A stretch of 64,000 bases of DNA from Prorocentrum cordatum (Eukaryota > Sar > Dinophyceae > Prorocentrales > Prorocentraceae). The DNA is taken from assembly GCA_963575745.1 (NCBI GenBank), contig CAUYUJ010015718.1:205498-269497 (forward strand), given 5' to 3'. Of the stretch, positions 52,586 to 63,456 are shown in pieces. How positions within the stretch are numbered: position 1 is the stretch's first letter; every line of letters starts with the position of its first letter. A program made the translations under genes and the position numbers. The notes under the pieces were generated by a model, which made no database searches, was not told the DNA's origin, and worked only from the letters and a program-made list of their open reading frames with translations.

Positions 52586-53242
52586 CGTGCCATGCCACGG
52601 CATGCAATGCAATGCTAGGTTGATACTACGCTTTGCGGTGCTCTTCTACGTCATGCCATGCCGTGCTCTACAATGCATCGCGTACCCTTTCGGGGTCCTT
52701 GCCCTGCTCGACATCCGATTGTGCGAGTAGAGAGGGGATCTACGCCATGGTATGGGATGGGAGGGAGGGGTAGGATGTCAGATATGACGCGAGCGCACCT
52801 AGCTTGCCCCCCACCCCTCTCCTCCTCCTCCCCCTCCTCCTCCTCTTAGGCTCCGGGCAGCAGTGCCAGGCAGGCGCCTTTCAATTCCCGTCTGGGTCCG
52901 CCCTTGTGGTGACGAGGCGGGGCGTTCTCCCGCCCTTTTCCGCCATTCACGATCACATTTCTTTGGCAGCCTGCCCAGAGCCAGCGCGCTGGCCGTTGAG
53001 AACGGCTGGCCGCGGCTGGCTTCACGGCGAAGGGCAGCCGCCGAGAGCCAGCTTGGCACCGACGTCTGCGAGAAATGAAAACGACGGACAGATTACTCGT
53101 TCGGTTGTCATCCAAATACGTATTTCTCGTTCGACTGCGACTTCAAAGAAACCATTCCGTCAATATGTCGGATTATCCCTGGTTGTGTACTACGTGAGGT
53201 GTTTCAAATTTCCCACAGAGGACTACGTTTCGGGTTTGCGAC
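52586..53242. other. No gene recognised; probable LINE 5' region
   Basis: CATGCCATGC-type short repeats (52590-52680) and a CTCCTC tract (52815-52850), followed by unassigned sequence. Confidence 0.4.
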
Positions 53243-54655
53243 ATGGTGAGACAGGAGATCGGCTACAGTTCGACACGATCGAGACAGGGCGAGCTCAAAG
53301 GAGGCAAAGCTCGAAGCAAAGGTGCTACGAGTGCAGGAGATTCGCCAGCCCGTCTCGACAGAGTTCCTCCTCCCCCGCAGCTGTTGCAGCCTATCCTGCG
53401 TCATTTTGCGAGCAGTACTCCGCAGTCCCAGGAGGCAGATGGTGGGCACGCGTCAACAAGTCGTCAGCGCAGACAGTCTCGGGCCCGCACTCGCTCTCCG
53501 TCGGTCACGTTCGCAGACGAGGCAGAGTCGGAGCACGAAGGTGTCAGCAACAGCCACTTCAAAGGCCTCGGCATCATCCCAGCGCTGCCTTCAGAGGCCA
53601 GGATGCGCGATCATTTCCCTGGAGAACTGCGCCAAGGTGCTTCGGACTCCGAGCGTCGAGAGTATATTTAAGATTGCAGGAAACAATTGAGGATCCTCGC
53701 TGGAACGATTCGACTCCGGGAGCGTTCAGGAGAGATGGCGCACGAAGAAAGATCATTGTGCACGGCAGTTCTCGCGGCAATACTTTTGTGTCGGCCCTGC
53801 AAACAGCAGCGCCCCCGTCGGGAGGATGCGTTGAAGCGCGCTGTTCAAAGGCTAGAGCAAGTCAGCAATAATATAGACGATGCGAAGGAGAGACTCATCA
53901 AGTTGGAGTCGCAATTCTCATTCGCGTCAGAACGGGTTCAGCGGCGCCAGGTCGCGTTGGGCGAGATTTTGGCAGAGGCTCCTTCGGGGGCAGATGTGGA
54001 AGACGACGACAGTCCAGGGGCAGAAGGCGATCAACCCAGAGCTCCGCTTCGTGTGGGAGTTCAGCCTCAGACGCAGTCGCAGAGAGATGGAGATGGAGGT
54101 GGGGTGCAGCATCATCCGCAGGTTCCAGCTCAGCAGTTGCAGCCTGGTTAGCTTCCCGACGTGGCGGCCATGCAGCGACATATTGCTGCTCTCACCACGC
54201 CGGTTGCATCTTATCAGAATCAACTTGCTACGGTGCAAGGGAAACGCGATGCACTGGCGATGGCCATGGCGCATGGTTCAGGACTACTACCTCCGCCAGA
54301 TGCTTTGCATGGCGTTGTGCAACCTGCGCGTGCTCAAGGTCGCGCGCAGGCCCCGATCTGCTCAGCGGGGGCCAATCACACAGATGGTGCAGAGTCGAGG
54401 TCGGCGGCGTCGACGGCTGCGCCGCAGCAGGCATCATCGCATGCACGTCCTGCATCGCGTCGGGATCACTCTGCGAGAGCGCCGCCGGCTCAGAAAATGG
54501 CCACATCTCCAGAGAGCGGCGCTGCTCGCGAGAGTCGCGATCGCAGCCGAGATCGCCCGGGGATCTCGACCAGAGCAGGCCCATGCGACAGCGACGAAGA
54601 TTTGGATCGAGCTACTCGGGATGCTCGAGACAGAACTGCTCGCGAGGGGGGGTAG
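53243..54655 (+). pseudogene. LINE ORF1-like region, frameshifted
   Basis: Several overlapping frames share the coding signal. 53243-53671 is Ser/Arg/Gln-rich. 53800-54150 carries a coiled-coil-like stretch (VQRLEQVSNNIDDAKERLIK) followed by an acidic and Gln-rich region. 54161-54655 is Ala/Arg/Ser-rich. This resembles the coiled-coil ORF1 of dinoflagellate LINEs, but I cannot fix one frame. Confidence 0.4.
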
Positions 54656-54699
54656 CTGGTGCTTCCGCTCCGATCGGACTGTCTGACGATCGGAGTGAT

Positions 54700-55310
54700 C
54701 AGTCTTTTTCAGGCGCTGTCAGGACAGACTTCGTGCCTATGCCGAACGTAGCCGACAGTCTACTGCAGCAATGGAGCTTCCAGCAACATCAGGATTGGCG
54801 ACCATTCCAGGAATGCCTCTTGCCTCGCACTCTTGAGTTCATTCAAGGTCTTACCCCTTGGAATTCTGATATCAGGGATGTTTCCCAAATAGATGTGTTT
54901 ACTGACGGAAGTGCGGGTGCATCGTCTATCCCTCCCGCATGGGCTTTCTGCGTTATGGTTGTCTCTCAGGATGGTTCTTCGCATTTTCTGACGAGTCTTG
55001 CTAGTGCGTTCGAGCGTGACAGGTTTTCTGTCTTGCCCACGCAGTTGAGCATGGTCTCTGAAGTACTTGCATCGACATGGGCCATGACATGGGCCATGTA
55101 ATGACAGTTTCGAGCTGTTCTCTTTCACTTTCATATGGATAATGTTGCTGTCATGAACGGTGCGCAGGGCAAATTGGGACATCCCTGAGTTGGGTGGGCT
55201 GGCTAGCTGTCTACGCTCCATGTGCCGCATGCTCATCTGATGTCATACTACATGGTCTGCTCATGTACACGCTCATGCGCAGCATCCATTAAATGAGTAT
55301 GTCGATACTC
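54700..55310 (+). pseudogene. LINE-encoded RNase H, upstream of the endonuclease
   Basis: DVFTDGSAGASSIPPAWAF gives the first Asp, and SEVLASTWAMTWAM the Glu. After a stop at 55099-55101 the motifs FHFHMDNVAVMNGAQG and HVHAHAQHPLNEYVDTPAA follow (second Asp, then His and last Asp). All four acidic positions are visible but interrupted by stops. RNase H before the endonuclease differs from most LINEs, where it lies after the RT. Confidence 0.62.
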
Positions 55311-55369
55311 CAGCGGCGCTTGCTGGACTTGTTATCATTGAAGGCCCCGACGAATGCCCCTGGAGCCCC

Positions 55370-56457
55370 GTGCTGCAAGGCCCTTATTCGGCTAAATGGG
55401 CGTGGCTAGAATTGCTACAGGGTGATCTGCGAGCTCAGTATCCTGCCTTGAGGAATGGGAGTCTTATGATTTGGGATCCTGATGGGACCTCGGCGTGTCC
55501 GCCTCTAGTTACGCATGTTGGCAACGTGCCAGATCAATTTCCGCAGCACGAGCGCTGCCAGGATCTGGAGAGCACTCCTTGCTTGCAAATATGCATGGCT
55601 TTCGCCAGTGTCCTTACCCTACAGAATACATCAAAGGGAATGCGGCCAGTGGGAGCTTTTGTTACAGGACGTCCAAGGTTGTTTGCGGTGCAGTTCAAAC
55701 TCCAAGGGCTTGGTGTTGCGGGCGCAGCTGAGACTAGGATGCCATTTCCAGGTTGGGCCAACATAGGCTCATATCTTGTACTGCATGGACCTCGACATGA
55801 TTCAGGGTCGCATGGGTGCTCTCTCTGGCTTCGTCGTGGGCTCCAGCTAGTTCCAGGAGGGCCTGGCGCGGCTATTTCTAGGCAGAGACTGTTGTTGAGG
55901 CGATACCAACCTTGCTCATTGTGAACTTGGCCGATGCATCGCTCAGCGTCACGTTCTGCGTCGGGCATGCTCCCCACTCTGGGCACTCGTTGTCTGGTAT
56001 TCAAGCTTGGTGGAAGGCAGCTGCGTGTTCTGTCCGCCGAGCTGCTGATAAGGCAGATGATTTATTTTTGCTTATGGTTGCCAACGCCACATTGGGAACG
56101 GCGAGCTCTACGTCTGTTGGATCTGTGGATGCAGAATTTGAGAATGTGTGCGGCTCGTGTTTCCACAAGTTTCTTCGGGGCCTTAAGCTCTGCGTGCCGC
56201 GTGCGTTCCTGGGGCCAGCGTTTGATCATGAGACGTGGGTGCCTCCTGGAGCGCTGTTCCCAACTAGGCGCATTGACTACGTGGCTGCACCGATTTGTTG
56301 CTTACCGCATGTATCAGTGTCCAGAGCCAACCACGAGATCGAGCTGTCAGTATCGAAGCCAGACCATCTCCTGGTCCAGCTAACGATTCGGCTACTTGTT
56401 CCCCATATACGATCATCGAAAGCCTTATTCACAGAAACAACCTGCTCTGGACCCTAA
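55370..56457 (+). pseudogene. LINE endonuclease (EEP-type)
   Basis: The first part (frame 55370) has GVAGAAETRMPFPGW, where active enzymes have QETR, and SGSHGCSLWLRRGLQL. A stop and frame change follow; the frame from 55912 reads FCVGHAPHSGHS, LFLLMVANATLGTASS, FENVCGSCFHKFLR, and GALFPTRRIDYVAAP. This is the usual order of apurinic-like LINE endonuclease motifs, with Asp of DAN replaced (VAN). Confidence 0.68.
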
Positions 56458-56674
56458 GCACCTACGGGATCCTGGCCGCATTGCTAGTTTTTTTATCAGC
56501 ATATGATGGCCTGCCCCACACCGCCGTGGCATTTACCACCTACTGAGCATTGTTCGTTGGTCTCTGCGTTTGTCAGAGAAGGTATGGAGAAGTGCTTTGT
56601 CAACCAGGATGCTCACAAGACTGAATCATCGAAGTGCGTCAAGGAGTCAGTGCTAGCTGTGCGCACTCACCGCC

Positions 56675-59090
56675 GTGCCCTGCGACAGATCCGCTATTCT
56701 GTTACTAGGCTCTGGCTTGGTGTGGTGTTCAAGGCCTGGCATGCTGTCGAGTCGCACGGGCCATGCAGTTTTGAAAAAAGATGAGCTACCTGGGCGGCAC
56801 TTTGCGCTGCTGGCAGCGGCAGGTCGAGTTGGGCAGCAGGCCCGCGACAGTTTGCAGGCTTTGCTGGGTGTCTTATTTGCTTTGAATGGCAAATGGGAGC
56901 GTCGTATACTTGGGACACCTGTCTTGAGGCATCGCTGGCATTCGTTTCTCGGGGATATTCGAGCTACTGCGAGAGGCCTTGCAGGCCCTAAGTCTTGGTC
57001 TGGGCTGGCGCTATTGCGCCGAATGTTGCATCTAAGGGTTCAGGCATTTCAGTATTTATTGCCGGGTCCCCTAAATGGTGCTGCGCATGCAAGGTCCAGG
57101 GCCGAGGTTGACGAGAAGCTCAACGACGCGGCACAGTCTGCTGGGGAGTTTGGGGATGCATTCGCAGCTCTGCGACGTCTGGGGGCTGCAGGCAAAAATC
57201 ATCGTCAAGCTAAGGTACTTCCAGCAGTCCAGGGGCCCGATGGACACCTTGTAGCATCTCCGCAGGAGGCTGGCGAATTATGGCTGGAACATTTTGCTGC
57301 GCAGGAAATGGCCGCCAAGGTTGAGCCGGCCACTTTCCTGAGTTTGTTTCAAGATCGTTGTGTACCTGCCGATGTCGTTGCCCGCAATCATGCTTGCGTT
57401 CCTACATTGCAGGATTTCCAGAGAGAACTGCGACTTACTAGAAGCAGTGCAGGTGGTGCTGATGGCCTACGTGGCAAGTTTGTGCGCGCGCGTGCGCTGA
57501 TTCACTGGCTGTGGCCTTCTACCCGCTTATCGTCAAAACAGTTCTTATGGTATCTGAATCGTTGCAATGGAAAGGTGGAGATGTGCCGCGTATCCCAAAA
57601 GCCCGTGGATCGGCATATACTCTTAGTGCGTCTAGATTTTCGGCAAATAATAGCATGCATGTCTTAGACGAAGGCTTATCCCGGCGATGCAGTCTGCAGT
57701 GGGCTCCCATCAGTATGCAGGTGTGCCTGGTCGAGGCACACAGATTGCTCTTTTGGCTACGCGTGTACTGCAAAGATATGCTCAATCTGCTGGTCTATGT
57801 CTATGCTTTCTTTTTGTGGATGTCATGAATGCGTATTACGTGGCTGTCAGAGAGTTGGTCATTAAGACAGACGTTTCCCCCGAGTCTCTTACATTTTTGT
57901 TGCAGCAAGCCGGCCTGCCAGCATCATGCCTCCCGCTCCTGGCGCAGCGCTTGCAGGGGCTACCGTCGTTACATAACCAGGGTGCGGATGATCATTTTAA
58001 GGCGATGGTGAAGGAGGCTTATAGGTTCTGGTGTTTTCAGCTCCCAGGAGCTACGCGTATTGCTGTTACGTTTAGAGGAACACGGCCAGGTACCCCATTT
58101 GGGGACGCACTGCTTCTGTTCATCATTGCAGAAGCCACTAACAATATCGCTCGGGAGCTCAAGGAGCTTGGACTCACCTTTTCGTTTGCTGTGCCATCTG
58201 CAAATGTTTTGAGGACAGTCCAGCGACAGGCGCAGAGGCCATGTTTCCAGGTATGGTGTATGCAGATGACTCACTGTGTGCATTGCTTGCGCCTTTTTCT
58301 GTCATTGAGGAGAGTCTGGGAGACTTCTGCATAATTGCTGTGAACTCGTCTGCGCGTGCAGGCTTGGTGCCTCGCCTGAAGATTGGGAAAACAAACAGAG
58401 TTGATGTTGCACTTGACTGGTCCTGGGTCCGCCAAATTGCGACGTCATGTTTTCCATTCCCTGGGGCAGGTGTACCCTGTGCGGTCCATGTTCGTCGGTG
58501 AAGGCATCAATTTTGTGCGCGCAGCAGTACATCTAGGTTCAGTGGTTACTGACCGTGCGTTCTTGGGGCCTGAATTGGTACACCGAGAAGCTGAATCACG
58601 CGTGCAGTTGTCCGTGCTTAGCAAGGCCTTCAAGAGGGCCACCAAGGCATCTATTGTACCTAAGTTGATTTTTACTGATTCACTTGTCATGAACTCAGCA
58701 TTGTATGGTGCAGGTACATGGTATACTATGTTTGGCAGTGGCATGAGTATAGTTCGGTCCCAGTATGTACGGAGATATAGGCGTGTATTGAGATTGTCCT
58801 GCTTTGAGGCTGGAGGCCCTACTGATGAAGACGTCATGTCTGCTGCACTAAGGCCTGTTGCGTCTGTTGTGCTACGGGCTGCTCGTCCACGGTTATTCGG
58901 GCAGGTCTTGGCAGCTGCGCGCATCCCTCTGCTGGCGCTACTACATGCTGAATGCGTGCAGGCTAACATAAGGGCTACGCAAACTTCATGGTTGCATCAG
59001 GTCCTGGAAGTTTTTTCCTGGTTGAGGTCGTCACATCACGCTTTTTCAGGAACTGCACCGCGCCATCTTCTGGCACAGGAGCATGGTTAA
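56675..59090 (+). pseudogene. LINE reverse transcriptase and C-terminal region
   Basis: 56675-57500 carries the N-terminal RT extension (WERRILGTPVLRHRWHSF, VLPAVQGPDGHLVASPQEAG, LWLEHFAAQEMAAKVE, RSSAGGADGLRGKFV). Motif A is degenerate near 57800. Motif B reads TFRGTRPGTPFGDALLLFI (about 58070-58130). Motif C is GMVYADDSLCAL with YADD at 58259-58270, both Asp kept. A further frame (58383-59090) holds the post-RT region, with LGSVVTDRAFLGPELVHR, MNSALYGAGTWYTM and FGQVLAAARIPLLALLHAEC. At least four frameshifts. Confidence 0.72.
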
Positions 59091-59479
59091 CAACGTGAAA
59101 TCTTCCAGGGGGTCGTGGTTACGCGCGACGCAGGAAGTTACTATGGCTGTCGTCGCGAAGGCGAGGCGGGAATTGGAGGCATCTCGCCGAGAAAAGCGCC
59201 TCCTGAACATGATGAAGAGTGAAGGCCTCCCCTCTCCTAGAGACACGCCGCAGCCTGTCGCGCGTAAATTGTTAAGTTCAGTTTTCGCAATTTTTGCACA
59301 GAGAAGATTCCCTCCCTTGGTGATCACACTTGGGCTAACCATGTTACTCTGTCAGGCATTGCGCGGAGGCACGCTTCAGAGAACAACTGCTTGGCTTGTT
59401 TAAGAGTTTCCCCCACATCCAAAGCGGGGTTCTTGTTTTCTCTGCACGCGCCGCGCAGGATCTCACACACCCATTTTCC
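59091..59479. other. Probable LINE 3' UTR, no gene
   Basis: Short sequence ending in a CTCTCT tract (59480-59500). No poly(A) tail is evident. Confidence 0.45.
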
Positions 59480-59950
59480 TCTCTCTCTCTCTCTCTCACT
59501 CACCACCATCGCCATCATCATCACCATCAACCACCATCTTCGTCATCACACGCACACACTCACCATTACCATCATCATCACCATCAACCACCGTCACCGT
59601 CATCACTAGTCGTCATCATCATCATCGTCACCATCATCACCACTCGATCACCCACTCACTCACTCAATTACTCACTCATCCTCAGTCGGTTTCGGAGGCA
59701 GTGGTCATCCGACGGTAGGACCGCCGCCACTCTCAACATCATCGTCACCATCTCCATCATAATCTCTCGATCACCCACTCAATGGCCATCATCATCATCA
59801 TCCTCATCATCATCAGCCTCATCCTCATCCGCATCCTGATCCTCATCATCCTCATCATCGTCATCATCATCATCGTCATTATCATCTTCAGCACCACTCA
59901 TTCATCACACACTCATCATCATCATTCGCTCACTCATCATTTCGTCATCA
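59480..59950. repeat. CAT/ATC trinucleotide-rich tract with CACTCA units
   Basis: Degenerate CATCAT and CACTCACT arrays, densest at 59505-59615 and 59780-59935. Confidence 0.88.
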
Positions 59951-59954
59951 GGCG

Positions 59955-61090
59955 GGAGCCTCTGAGTGAATTGCGAGGAATTCTCAGGCGGGAGCCCCCT
60001 CCCTGTGGGGCCCGCAGATCATGTTACTAATCCGAGCGGGTCATCGGAACCCTGTAACTGTTGTCACTTTTGGGCCTCTGAGGCTTGAATATGCAGGAAG
60101 TATCAGGCGGGAGCCTCGTCTGTGAATGAATTGCGAGGAAGTTTCAGGCGGGAGCCCCCTCCCTATGGGGCCCGCAGATCATGTTATTAATCCGAGCGGG
60201 TCATCGGAACCTTGTAACTGTCGTCACTTTTGGGCTCTTGAGGCTTGAATATACAGGAAGTATCAGGCGGGGGCTTTGTCTCTGAGTGAATTGGGAGGAA
60301 GTCTCAGGCTGGAGCCCCTTCCTTATGGGGCCCGCCGATCATGTGATTAATCAGAGCGGGTCATCGGAACCTTGTAACTGTCGTCACTTTGGGGTTCTTG
60401 AGGCTTGAATATGAAAGGAAGTCTCGAGCGGGGGACTCGTCTGTGCGTGAATTGCGAGGAAGTCTCAGGCGGGAGTCCCCTCCCTATGGGGCCCGCAGAT
60501 TATGTTATTAACCCGAGCGGGTCATCGGAACCTTGTAACAGTCGTCATTTTGGGCCTCTGAGGCTTGAATATGCAGGAAGTATCAGGCGGGAGCCTCGTC
60601 TGTGAGTGAATTGCGAGGAAGTTTCAGGCGGGAGCCCCCCCCCCCCCTATGGGGCCCGCAGATTATGTTATTAATCCGAGCGGGTCATCGGAACCTTGTA
60701 ACTGTCGTCACTTTTCGGCTCTTGAGGCTTGAATATGGAGGAAGTATCAGGCGGGAGCCTACTCTTTGTGAACTGCGAGGACGTCTCAGGCTGGAGCGCC
60801 CTCCTTATGGGGCCCGCCGATCATGTAATTAATCCGAACGGGTCATCGGAACCTTGTAACTGTCGTCACTTTTGGGTTCTTGAGGCTTGAATATGAAGGA
60901 AGTCTCGAGCGGGAGCCTCGTCTGTGAGTGAATTGCGAGGAAGTCTCAGGCGGGACCCCCCTCCCCTATAGGGCACGCACTTCATGTTCGAACCCGAGCG
61001 GGTCATCCGAGCGAGCTTTTTGGGCTCCTCAGCTCCTGCGGCCTGAACACGGGGGAAGTATCAAGGGGGGACTTTGTCTGTGGGCGGTGC
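59955..61090. repeat. 160-bp satellite, seven copies, dimeric
   Basis: The marker TCATCGGAAC recurs at 60041, 60201, 60361, 60522, 60684, 60843 and 61003 (as TCATCCGAGC), with periods 159-162. Each unit contains two related halves, both with AGGAAGT.TCAGGCGGGAGCC, so it looks like a dimer of an older, shorter unit. Confidence 0.94.
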
Positions 61091-61781
61091 GGGTAGCCCC
61101 GTCAGAGGACCGTCTCTTGTCGTCACTTGGAGGTATGAGGGCGGATTTTAGAACTCGCTCCTGCGGCCTGAGTACCGGGGAGTTACCAAGCGGGAGTTTC
61201 GTCTGCCTGAACTGGTCGCGGGCAAAATAGTTGTTGTCATGGGCCTGCGTGCCCGAAAGGGTGATTGAGAAGTCCGGGTCGCATCGTCCGAGCTGGTCGT
61301 CGGCAAACTTGTTGTAGTCATGCGACAGCGTGGAGGTCCGAGAGGCTCCGCCGCCCCGCGGCCGCGGCGTCCGAGAGGCCCGCGGGGTTGTCCCAACGGC
61401 TGGCCCCCGCGCCCCTGCGGCCTGCGAGGTTGCCCCAGCGGCCTGGCCCGAAGGGTTGCCCCGACGGCTTCGCGATCGAGCCGTCGGCAAACGCGCGCGT
61501 GCTGGCCGGCGCGGCGACGGCGCCGAGGAAAATCGAGTTGCTTGCCGCGGCCAGGGGGAACGGGGGGTGCACATGGAAAAGAAGCAGGAGGATGAGGAGG
61601 GAAGGGGCATGGGGGAGGGCGACGACGAGGGGGAGGTGGCGCGAGAGGAGGAGGAGGAGGAAGAGGAGGATAAGTAGGAAGAGGAATACAATGAGGAAGA
61701 GAGGGCAGCGCAGAGGGCGAGAGGAGAGGGTGCCCGCCAAGGGGGGGAGGAAAGGGCAAAGGGTAAACTAAACAGATTCTC
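61091..61781. other. No gene; GC-rich then GAG-rich
   Basis: TTGTTGTCATGGGCC- and TTGTTGTAGTCATGCG-type segments suggest a short duplication (61225-61330). 61578-61690 is GGAGGA/GAGGAG-rich. Confidence 0.5.
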
Positions 61782-63013
61782 ATGTGGGGTCCTACCGTCG
61801 GAGTAATTCAATCGAGAGCGCTGCTTGTCCGACATGTCACGACCTGGCGTCCAATTTGCATGGTTTTTCATGTAACTCAGGTGCCTCCTCTCACTCAAGA
61901 AGTGATGCAGGAGTTGGCCGAGAAGGAGAAGCAAGAAAACAAGTTTGCCCTCAAGCGTGGGTACTCATCTTCTCATGCATCAACTCCGTCGTGCATAGCC
62001 TCAGGCCCTAGCCATCCAGCGGCCGAAGGTTTTAATGCAGTGAATTCCCGTGCTCAGGCCCAGCAGTTTGCACATAATGTCCTTCTGGACGTTCCTGGAT
62101 GGTCCGGAAAGGCGCTGGATCAGCTGAAGTCAGATGACCCCCCCGCCCCAGGATCGGTAGACGGCGCGTTTTTGGATTGGCCGTATGATAGGAATGAGTA
62201 CACAGGTAGGCTGGGTTCTAAAGTACCTCGCAGACTGCATCGCCGAATTGTTTTTACTGCTAATTTGTTCTGTGGCCGGCGCCGTTTAGGGGACATGCAA
62301 TGTGCTGTGGAAGCGGGGTTGGGACTTGTGTTACTTGATGTTGGGGTGCGTGTCTTGTCTATTGTTATTTTTTATTAGATTCGGATGTTGGGGGCCTTAG
62401 CGAGCAAGTCTATTGTAAATCTGTGGTCTGCTCACATTAAGGCAGGTGGAGTAGCTGTGACAGGAGGGGGGCCCCCATGTGAAACATTTTCTGCGTCTCG
62501 CTGGAAGGCCCCCCCCCCTCCGCTGAGGTCTTGGAATGCCCTCTGGGGGCTGGCGGCTTTAACCCCAGGCAGAGGCTCCAAGTTCAAGTTGCCAATGACC
62601 TTTACACGGCTATTGTGGACTTGTTGCGTGTAGTTGCGTGCGTTGGAGGTGCAGGTTGGGTTGGGCATCCAGCATCGCCCACGTGGGGGCCTCGAGCAGT
62701 CCCATCATGGTCTTTCCGCTCCACTAGGGCTCTTTTGTCAGCTCCAGCGTGTGCGTTGACGGAGTTCGACCAGTGTGAATTTGGCCAGGGGGGGAGAGCT
62801 CCGACTGGAATCCTGGCCGCCAGAATGCCCTGGTTTGCCGCGCTTCCCACGTCTACCCCAGGAGGAGGTAAGTGTAGCCGCGATCCTAGAGCCCACGACG
62901 TGTTGTTGGGCAAAGGGCTGACGGCTCCTTCCGTGCCTCCAGGAGAAAATATCCGACTGCTCTGTGCTGTGTCATCGGTCGAGCCATGCTGGACACGGCC
63001 CCCCGACTATTGA
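61782..63013 (+). pseudogene. Stand-alone methyltransferase-like pseudogene
   Basis: The frame 61782-62378 ends with FTANLFCGRRRLGDMQCAVE, a SAM-binding-like start. The next frame (62385-62633) has VAVTGGGPPCETFSASRW and LRSWNALWGL, the Pro-Cys motif. A third (62531-63013) has WVGHPASPTWGP in the place of ENP, then ALTEFDQCEFGQGG. KYPTALCCVIG follows in yet another frame. Motif order matches the methyltransferase-like domains of element A and the copia element. Three frame changes make it dead. No RT or recombinase is attached. Confidence 0.62.
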
Positions 63014-63252
63014 GTTCGGTCGGGAGAATGGCAGTGATCAGTGTGAACTGCTAAAACGATTTGTTGTGTCCACGGCGTCATTAGTTTCCGAGGCTCCAAT
63101 GATGGGCCCAGATTTTGCTTTCCCCAGGTCCAAGAGGAAGCAGTCCACCTTTGCTAGGATTAGATCGATTTTGATCAGAGTGCTCATGTGTTCATGCAGC
63201 AGTGTATCATTAGCATGGGAAGGTAGGAAGATGCAGGTAAGGTAGGGATGTA

Positions 63253-63274
63253 TCCGTAGCCATTTTGGCTCACG
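63253..63274 (+). other. Dinoflagellate spliced-leader relic
   Basis: TCCGTAGCCATTTTGGCTCA matches the first 20 of the 22 bases of the conserved dinoflagellate spliced leader; the end is CG where the leader has AG. A leader copy in genomic DNA indicates that a trans-spliced mRNA was reverse-transcribed and reinserted. It lies 184 bp upstream of, and in the same orientation as, the gag ORF at 63457. Confidence 0.85.
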
Positions 63275-63456
63275 CCGTTTGGTTCAGTGAAAAAGCAAGC
63301 AAACTTGATTATGGTAGCGCACTGGTAGAGCCCAATACGCGCGCACCCGTTCCTCGATAGGTTCGTTTATTTCGTGAACGGCTTGAGCCAGAGTTCAACG
63401 CCAGGGTTAATTTCAACATAAAGGTAGAGTTCTACATTCAGGTAGAGTTCGACACA
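63275..63456 (+). other. Leader region before the gag ORF
   Basis: Contains AGAGTTCAACGCCAGGGTTA and two GGTAGAGTTC(T/G)AC units just before the ATG. It is the presumed 5' UTR of the retroposed transcript. Confidence 0.5.

Noticed and set aside
63312-63372. tRNA-like A and B boxes
   Set aside because: TAGCGCACTGGTAGAGC resembles an A box and AGGTTCGT a B box, but no cloverleaf pairs.
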